Source: UPXZ01 sp047973025 (GTDB lineage Bacteria > Bacteroidota > Bacteroidia > Bacteroidales > Paludibacteraceae). From it: DNA of 11,209 nucleotides. The notes beneath the pieces were generated by a model, which made no database searches, had not been told where the DNA came from, and saw only the letters and a program-made list of their open reading frames with translations. Location: NCBI GenBank assembly GCA_047973025.1, contig JBKEBE010000036.1:1-11209 (forward strand), read 5' to 3'. Positions 7,154 to 11,209 of this stretch are shown in pieces. Both the position numbers and the translations under genes were made by a program. Within the stretch, counting starts at the first letter, position 1, and each line of letters opens with the position of its first letter.

Positions 7154-9601
7154 TTATTCCATTGCCACCACCGTAATTCCCGCGCCGCCGAATTGTACGT
7201 GCTCGTCGTGAAAGTGTTTGACGCCGGGAACGGTATTTAAATATTGGCGTATCAGTTGGCGCAGAATGCCGTTGCCGGTGCCGTGCAGGATACGGACATC
7301 AGCAACGCCTACCATGAGCGCGTCGTCGATGAAATAAGTTACGGCTTGCAGGGCTTCATCGCCGCGCATTCCGCGCACGTCGATTTCGGATTTGAAGGTC
7401 AGTTTTCGTTTGCGCACTTCGTCTATCGCGGTTTTGCCGAGATGTTCCCGTTTTTTATTCGTTTTTTTTGCCGAATGGTTGCTTACGGGTTCTATCTGTT
7501 CTAATTTTACAGTCGATTTGATTTGTCCAAATGCTATAACCGCTTGTTTATCATTATGTTCCAATATTGTTCCGATGGCTGTTTGACCTTTAAGACGAAC
7601 GGTTGTCCCCACGTCAAATTTTACGGCTTGATTCCCGGCTTTATCCTTGCTACCTGTAGTTAGTTTTTTAAATACTAATTTTTTTCTTTTATCGTGATTT
7701 TTTGGTGCTGGTTCTTCAGATAAGCTTCCGGCAAAATGTTTCAACTCCAATCTTGCGTTTTGTGTCTTCTCTTTTTCAGCTCCGGCTTCCTTTATTGCCC
7801 GGATGGTATTTTCAATTTTCGCGTTGGCTGCTTTCAGTAATGTTTCGGCTTGTTGCTTGGCTGTTTGCGTAATTTCTTTTCGCTTTTTGTCGGTCAGGCT
7901 AAGTTCCATTTCGTATTTTGCCAACGTTTCTTCCAGTCGTTTCTCTTTTTGTCGGATTTCTTGTCGTTTTTTTTCCCAGTAGCGTTTATCTCTGACGATG
8001 TCTTGCAGGTGTTTGTCGAAATCTAAATGTTCCGCTCCGACTTTTTCCGCCGCGACGGCTATTAAATCTTCGGGTAGTCCTATTTTTCGGGCAATCTCCA
8101 CAGCGAAAGAGCTTCCGGGATTGCCGATAGCCAGTTGGAAAAGCGGTTGCAGATGTTGGCGGTCATACAGCATGGCACCGTTGACAATACCTTCGGTATC
8201 TTCGGCATAGTGCTTCAGATTAGTGTAGTGCGTGGTAATAACCCCAAATACCCTATTTTTATTAAAGCGTTCGAGCGTAGCTTCGGCTATGGCACCGCCG
8301 ATTTGTGGCTCAGTACCGCTACCAAATTCATCAATTAGAAGCAAGGTTTTTTCATCGCTATTCTTGATGAAAAATTTCATGTTTATCAGGTGTGAACTGT
8401 ATGTGGATAGGTCGTTTTCAATGGATTGTTCATCGCCAATATCAATAAACAGTCGTTGGAAAATACCACATCGGCTATTCTCGTGGAGCGGAACCGGCAT
8501 GCCACATTGAAGCATGTATTGAAGTAGTACGACCGTTTTCAAACAGACCGATTTTCCGCCCGCGTTGGGACCCGAAATGATAAGAATCCGCTGTTTTTCA
8601 TTTAGCAAAATATCGAGTGGAACGACAGTCCGGTTTTGTTTTTTCAGTGAAAGAAAGAGTAGGGGGTGTATCGCTCTTTGCCATTCTAATTGACAGGTGT
8701 TGTCCAATCGTGGACGGATTGCTCCGATTTGAATGGAAAATAGCGATTTTGAGCGTAAAAAATCGACTTCGCCCAAGAAAAATTGCGAAGCCAAAATATC
8801 CGAAAAGTAGGGACGAAGAAAATTCGTAAATTCGATTAAAATACGTGTTACTTCACGCCTTTCTTCACTTTCCAGTTCACGAATCCGGTTATTGGCTTCC
8901 ACTACTTGTTGCGGTTCGATGAAAACGGTTTTTCCCGTGGCGGATTCGTCGTGGACGATACCGCCTATTTTGCGCTTGTATGTAGGCGAAACGGGAATTA
9001 CCAAACGTCCGTCCCGTATAGTGGGTGCGCTGTCTTTTTCGACATATCCGTCGGTTTGGGCTTGTCGAAGGATGGCATTTAGTGTTTTGGAGATGCTTCC
9101 TTGTGTCTGAAAAATGTCTTTTCGGATGCGGGCAAGTTCGGATGACGCGTTGTCTTTTACTTTTCCAAACTTGTCTAAAATAGTGTCAACGCGCTTGATT
9201 ATTGCTTCAAAAGATACGATTTCGGCGGTCAGTTGATGAAGGTTGGGAAACTGTTCTTCTTCGTTTTTGAGAATAAACCGGACTAATTTTTGTACCGATT
9301 CGAGCGAACGACGAAGGCTGAAAATCTCCGTCTCGTCCAAAAATAATCCTTCAATGCTTACGCGTGAAAGCGCTTCGCGAATATCAAAAAAATCTCCCAC
9401 GGGTAGCTCGTCTTCTCCAAGTGTAATCAGCTTTGTCATTTCATCCGTCAAGTCGAGTAGGCGCGAGATGGCTTCAAAATCGGATGAAAACTGCATCTCT
9501 TCAACCTTTTCTTTGCCAAGCGGACACAGACAATTGTCTTTCAATAGTTGGCGAATGGTATTGAAATCTATTTTTTGTTCAAATTGGGTAGGGTAGAGCA
9601 T
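7154..9601 (-). CDS. mutS2: MutS2 ATPase with C-terminal Smr domain
   Basis: The 815-residue product has the full MutS2 layout. An N-terminal core and lever region (about 1-320) lacks the mismatch-reading domain of MutS. The ABC-type ATPase follows, with Walker A GPNAGGKS at 344-351, the signature-like DIGDEQSIENDLSTYSSHL at about 387-405, Walker B LLLIDE at 420-425 and TTHY at 456-459. A long charged coiled coil covers about 520-625. A KOW-like segment (VGTTVRLKGQTAIGTIL) starts at about 664. The Smr nuclease domain is at about 738-815 with DVRG and HGTGNGILR. In H. pylori MutS2 suppresses homologous recombination; in B. subtilis it acts on collided ribosomes. No catalytic residue appears missing, and the length is slightly above the usual 780-800. 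The ATG at 9601 fits the family start (YPTQFEQKIDF). Only a weak TATCTTGC-like -7 box is seen upstream on the minus strand, near 9640. Confidence 0.96.
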   Translation of the reverse strand: MLYPTQFEQKIDFNTIRQLLKDNCLCPLGKEKVEEMQFSSDFEAISRLLDLTDEMTKLITLGEDELPVGDFFDIREALSRVSIEGLFLDETEIFSLRRSLESVQKLVRFILKNEEEQFPNLHQLTAEIVSFEAIIKRVDTILDKFGKVKDNASSELARIRKDIFQTQGSISKTLNAILRQAQTDGYVEKDSAPTIRDGRLVIPVSPTYKRKIGGIVHDESATGKTVFIEPQQVVEANNRIRELESEERREVTRILIEFTNFLRPYFSDILASQFFLGEVDFLRSKSLFSIQIGAIRPRLDNTCQLEWQRAIHPLLFLSLKKQNRTVVPLDILLNEKQRILIISGPNAGGKSVCLKTVVLLQYMLQCGMPVPLHENSRCGIFQRLFIDIGDEQSIENDLSTYSSHLINMKFFIKNSDEKTLLLIDEFGSGTEPQIGGAIAEATLERFNKNRVFGVITTHYTNLKHYAEDTEGIVNGAMLYDRQHLQPLFQLAIGNPGSSFAVEIARKIGLPEDLIAVAAEKVGAEHLDFDKHLQDIVRDKRYWEKKRQEIRQKEKRLEETLAKYEMELSLTDKKRKEITQTAKQQAETLLKAANAKIENTIRAIKEAGAEKEKTQNARLELKHFAGSLSEEPAPKNHDKRKKLVFKKLTTGSKDKAGNQAVKFDVGTTVRLKGQTAIGTILEHNDKQAVIAFGQIKSTVKLEQIEPVSNHSAKKTNKKREHLGKTAIDEVRKRKLTFKSEIDVRGMRGDEALQAVTYFIDDALMVGVADVRILHGTGNGILRQLIRQYLNTVPGVKHFHDEHVQFGGAGITVVAME

Positions 9602-10028
9602 GGGTAGTGGTTACAGAATATTCCGAAATCGGTTATGTGCAAGATAGATAAGGAATTAACTTGTCTTTTTTTATGATTGGTCATAACAGTTAAAACATTG
9701 CTTCGCGTATTTTTCATCTGTTCTTAAACAGTACCAACTCCGGTAAATTTAGTAAATTATATCGGATTGTAACGATTTTTGCGATCGAGATCGGTTGTTG
9801 AATTTCCGTTTTTGTCGTAAATGATGGCACAGGTAAATACCTGCCAAATCAAGTTATACTCATATCTATGTTTTTTATTGTTCTTGCCGAGCAAAGCACA
9901 GATAACAAATGTGTGGCAGCGGGGAAAACTTAAATACCAACCCGAACCGGGTCAAGGTGTTGGCTGAAATAGTTAAGAAATATTGATTGTCCTTTCCTTC
10001 GTTTTCTTCCATGTTACCGACTTTTTTA

Positions 10029-10036
10029 TATCTTTG
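10029..10036 (+). promoter_or_regulatory. Candidate -7 box (TATCTTTG) for the PH-like membrane protein gene
   Basis: TATCTTTG matches the Bacteroidetes -7 consensus TAnnTTTG exactly and sits in a T-rich context. The -33 element is poor: only TTTT/TTTC at 10002-10006, about 22 bases upstream. Initiation near 10043 would give a leader of about 150 bases containing the inverted repeat and the heptamer array. Confidence 0.35.
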
Positions 10037-10062
10037 TTACGAAAATACCGGATCAAGAGCAT

Positions 10063-10096
10063 ACAAAGGTAATTTAATATTTTGATTTACCTTTGT
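10063..10096. repeat. Inverted repeat ACAAAGGTAA / TTACCTTTGT
   Basis: The 10-base arms at 10063-10072 and 10087-10096 are exact reverse complements around a 14-base AT-rich spacer. The right arm contains TACCTTTG (10088-10095), a second exact TAnnTTTG match, so the symmetry also puts a CAAAnnTA on the opposite strand in the left arm. It could be a leader hairpin, a regulator site or simply two facing promoter-like boxes. No T-run follows it. Confidence 0.45.
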
Positions 10097-10154
10097 CTGG
10101 ATAAATTCAAAAATAAAGGAACAATCTACGTAATGAAAGAAAAATAGGCATTTA

Positions 10155-10200
10155 CATGCTATCACTCATCACTCATCACTCATCACTCATCATCATGCTA
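10155..10200 (+). repeat. Heptanucleotide array (4 x ATCACTC) flanked by direct repeats CATGCTA
   Basis: Four exact ATCACTC units occupy 10161-10188, followed by ATCATC and the ATG at 10195. The array is flanked by two copies of CATGCTA (10155-10161 and 10194-10200), so each flank carries an ATG. The upstream ATG (10156) is in frame with the gene through the four units; because the unit is 7 bases, gain or loss of one copy would put it out of frame. The array fills the ribosome-binding region of the downstream gene. The same heptamer is found at 4566-4587. Confidence 0.85.
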
Positions 10201-10665
10201 CTCAACAGAAACATTAAAGTCCCTAACAAAAATTCGTTTTATCACTTTATCATCGGTTTGATTTTTCTGGGTATGTCCGGTTGGGTCGCATCATCCGGGC
10301 TGAAAAAGGAGAACGGAATCGATCAGTTCGATTGGGTTTACATTGCCCTGTTTGCCATGGTCGGCGTTTATTTTGCCTACAAAGGATTGAGTGCTATTAT
10401 CCGAAAGGCCTACATTCGCGTGGATGATGAGAAGATTGCCGTTAAACCGGACGAATTTACTAAATCCGAGACCATTCTCTGGAAAGAAATTCTCTCCATC
10501 CGGGAAATAGAGCAGAAATATGAAATTTTAAAAAAAGATCAAACGACTTACACCATCTACTTTTCCTACTACACCTACGAAAACGCGGACGACTTGAAAG
10601 AAGCCATTCGAGAGATGGCTGTAAGTAAGGGGATAGAGATACAATCAGAAAATTTGTCCAATTGA
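10195..10665 (+). CDS. Small two-helix membrane protein with a probable PH-like domain
   Basis: The product is 156 residues from the ATG at 10195. The in-frame ATG at 10156 would only add residues encoded by the heptamer repeat (LSLITHHSSLII), so it is not preferred. Two hydrophobic segments are visible, at about 17-37 (FIIGLIFLGMSGWVASSG) and 49-68 (VYIALFAMVGVYFAYKGL). A soluble part follows with alternating strand pattern YIRVDDEKIAV, ILWKEILSIREIE, TYTIYF and a closing helix DLKEAIREMAVSKGI. Two membrane helices followed by a strand-rich domain that starts with a short 'dd-kI-v' strand and a W-x-x-I strand is the layout of bacterial PH-domain (YcxB/bPH-like) membrane proteins. I infer this from layout, not from a diagnostic motif. 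Function is unknown. The domain is probably cytoplasmic. No adjacent partner is evident. Confidence 0.8.
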   Translation: MLLNRNIKVPNKNSFYHFIIGLIFLGMSGWVASSGLKKENGIDQFDWVYIALFAMVGVYFAYKGLSAIIRKAYIRVDDEKIAVKPDEFTKSETILWKEILSIREIEQKYEILKKDQTTYTIYFSYYTYENADDLKEAIREMAVSKGIEIQSENLSN

Positions 10666-10972
10666 TTCTTGCTTCCTACTATGTTTTCAACTTGCTATGT
10701 TGTCAGTGGCAAGTGACGGATATTACGCGTCTGCTTAGTATCTATTAAGGGCATAAAGATACTTGTGTTTGACAGAGCAAGGTAGGTCTGTGTAGAATCA
10801 TAGATACGGGTAAGTGCATACGGAAGAGTATAAACATGGATTTCAACTAAAGATTTAATATTTCGCACTCGTACAAGAAACAGTAAAAAGCAAAAATAAT
10901 TGAAGGAGATACCAAAGACTTTCAATTTAAAAAGCCAACAAAATAAGAAATAACAAGTATCAAACTAAACCA
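10666..10972. other. Non-coding stretch between the PH-like gene and the IS200/IS605 end
   Basis: No supported gene, and no hairpin followed by a T-run, is seen. Two weak inverted repeats occur: ACTTGC/GCAAGT around 10690-10713 and AGTATCT/AGATACT (10737-10743 and 10757-10763). A 76-codon minus-strand frame at 10695-10925 has no recognisable motif. The outer boundary of the IS element must fall near the right end of this stretch but cannot be placed from one end. Confidence 0.5.
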
Positions 10973-10993
10973 CTATGGACTGGAAGTCCATAG
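10973..10993 (+). promoter_or_regulatory. IS200/IS605 left-end subterminal hairpin
   Basis: CTATGGACT (10973-10981) pairs perfectly with AGTCCATAG (10985-10993) around a 3-base GGA loop. An outer AAAC/GTTT pairing (10966-10969 region with 10994-10997) is separated by two unpaired bases, giving the bulged stem typical of TnpA recognition hairpins. In IS200 a hairpin here also blocks transcription entering from outside. Confidence 0.65.
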
Positions 10994-11004
10994 GTTTGTT
11001 GAAA

Positions 11005-11025
11005 AGAAAGAATGAAATTCTTTCT
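11005..11025 (+). promoter_or_regulatory. Second hairpin in the tnpA leader
   Basis: AGAAAGAAT (11005-11013) pairs perfectly with ATTCTTTCT (11017-11025) around a 3-base GAA loop. It ends 28 bases before the tnpA ATG. In IS200, leader structures keep transposase translation low; a similar role here is an inference. It is not followed by a T-run. Confidence 0.5.
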
Positions 11026-11053
11026 ACTGTGTGGAAATATGTACTTTTGAAGT

Positions 11054-11209
11054 ATGGAAAACAAACAACGATTTAATGGGCACACAATTTCAAGACTTAC
11101 AGCTCATATTGTTTGGGTTACAAAATATCGTTATAAAGTATTGGATGGAGATATTAAAGTTAGATGTAGAACATTGATAAAACAAATTTGTATGACTGAA
11201 GATGTTACA
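11054..11209 (+). CDS. tnpA: IS200/IS605-family transposase TnpA, N-terminal part, cut by window end
   Basis: Fifty-two codons are visible from the ATG at 11054; the upstream in-frame ATG at 11039 is closed by a stop after three codons. The segment LTAHIVWVTKYRYKVLDGD followed by IKVRCRTLIKQIC is the characteristic start of Y1 (HUH) transposases of the IS200/IS605 group, where an H-x-V-W-x-x-K-Y-R-x-x-V motif forms the first strand. The HUH metal site and catalytic tyrosine would lie downstream, outside the window, so integrity cannot be judged. The gene is preceded by two hairpins. A TACTTTTG box 4 bases before the start is probably fortuitous. Confidence 0.9.
   Translation, partial: MENKQRFNGHTISRLTAHIVWVTKYRYKVLDGDIKVRCRTLIKQICMTEDVT

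Larger units (their letters stand above)
9602..10194. other. 593-base divergent intergenic region between mutS2 and the PH-like protein gene
   Basis: No convincing gene lies here. It holds a minus-strand frame open from 9951 to a stop at 9757-9759 (64 codons) but without any usual start codon; a 14-base palindrome CAGGTAAATACCTG at 9830-9843; a nested small hairpin at 9937-9963 (CCAA/TTGG outside CCCG/CGGG); a -7-like TATCTTTG at 10029-10036; an inverted repeat at 10063-10096; and the heptamer array at 10161-10188. The promoters of both divergent genes must lie inside it. The block at 9757-9954 may be an interspersed repeat or a decayed gene. Confidence 0.6.
10961..11209 (+). mobile_element. 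Left end of an IS200/IS605-family insertion sequence, cut by window end
   Basis: The element is recognised from the start of its tnpA at 11054 and the subterminal hairpin just upstream, the arrangement used by IS200/IS605 elements, which move as single-stranded DNA and recognise imperfect hairpins at their ends. The listed left limit is approximate: it is set at the outermost base that can pair in the hairpin (CAAAC at 10961 with GTTTG at 10994-10998). The right end, and any tnpB, lie beyond the window. Confidence 0.75.

Noticed and set aside
9937..9963. String resembling part of SRP (4.5S) RNA (CCGGGTCAAGG)
   Set aside because: The conserved GGAAGG/GCAG loop that must follow is absent and the surrounding helix does not form; it is only a short resemblance.
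10161..10188. Heptamer array as a CRISPR or replication-origin iteron set
   Set aside because: Units are 7 bases with no spacers, and no rep or cas gene is present; the array is too short and simple for either.
10695..10925. 76-residue minus-strand open frame
   Set aside because: No family motif, no promoter or conserved context, and it lies in AT-rich DNA beside an IS end.
11042..11049. TACTTTTG as the -7 box of tnpA
   Set aside because: It lies 4 bases before the ATG with no TTTG at the proper upstream distance, so transcription would begin at or inside the start codon.

Overview
The window looks like ordinary chromosomal DNA from a member of the Bacteroidota, most likely a Bacteroidales relative. 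The evidence is: a textbook Bacteroidetes promoter (TTTG, 19 bases, TAnnTTTG) in front of a TonB-dependent receptor; start codons with no clear Shine-Dalgarno sequence; a TonB receptor with an N-terminal carboxypeptidase-regulatory-like domain; a lipoprotein with two DUF1080 (3-keto-disaccharide hydrolase) domains; and the sequence style of the MutS2 and aminotransferase genes. No rRNA, tRNA, CRISPR array, prophage or defence system is visible.

Layout. Left edge (1-276): the 3' end of a DDE/integrase-core transposase gene, IS481-like, cut by the window. Next comes a short AT-rich gap with a stem-loop and a perfect 10-bp inverted repeat. Two plus-strand genes follow: the DUF1080 lipoprotein (511-1776) and a patatin-like phospholipase (1881-2723). 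They end at a strong hairpin-plus-T-run terminator (2749-2776) that lies inside the last codons of the convergent gene. Four minus-strand genes occupy 2761-9601. Read in their own direction they are mutS2, the TonB-dependent receptor, a class I/II aminotransferase and a GNAT acetyltransferase. The last two are only 2 bases apart and are almost certainly co-transcribed; the receptor has its own promoter. A 593-base gap (9602-10194) separates mutS2 from a divergent plus-strand gene for a small two-helix membrane protein with a probable PH-like domain (10195-10665). The right end carries the left end of an IS200/IS605-family element: two compact hairpins and the first 52 codons of TnpA, cut by the window.

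Working together. No shared pathway links these genes convincingly. The lipoprotein, the TonB receptor and the PH-like membrane protein are cell-envelope functions. The patatin is probably a lipid hydrolase. The aminotransferase and acetyltransferase form a small metabolic operon, and MutS2 acts in recombination control or rescue of collided ribosomes.

I see no convincing new multi-gene system. The most unusual signals are small. A heptanucleotide tandem repeat (ATCACTC) occurs at two separate places, once immediately before a start codon and flanked by a 7-bp direct repeat, and once immediately after a stop codon. A palindrome-containing block with an open frame but no start codon lies in the mutS2 upstream gap and may be an interspersed repeat or gene remnant. 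A possible operator palindrome sits upstream of the DUF1080 lipoprotein.
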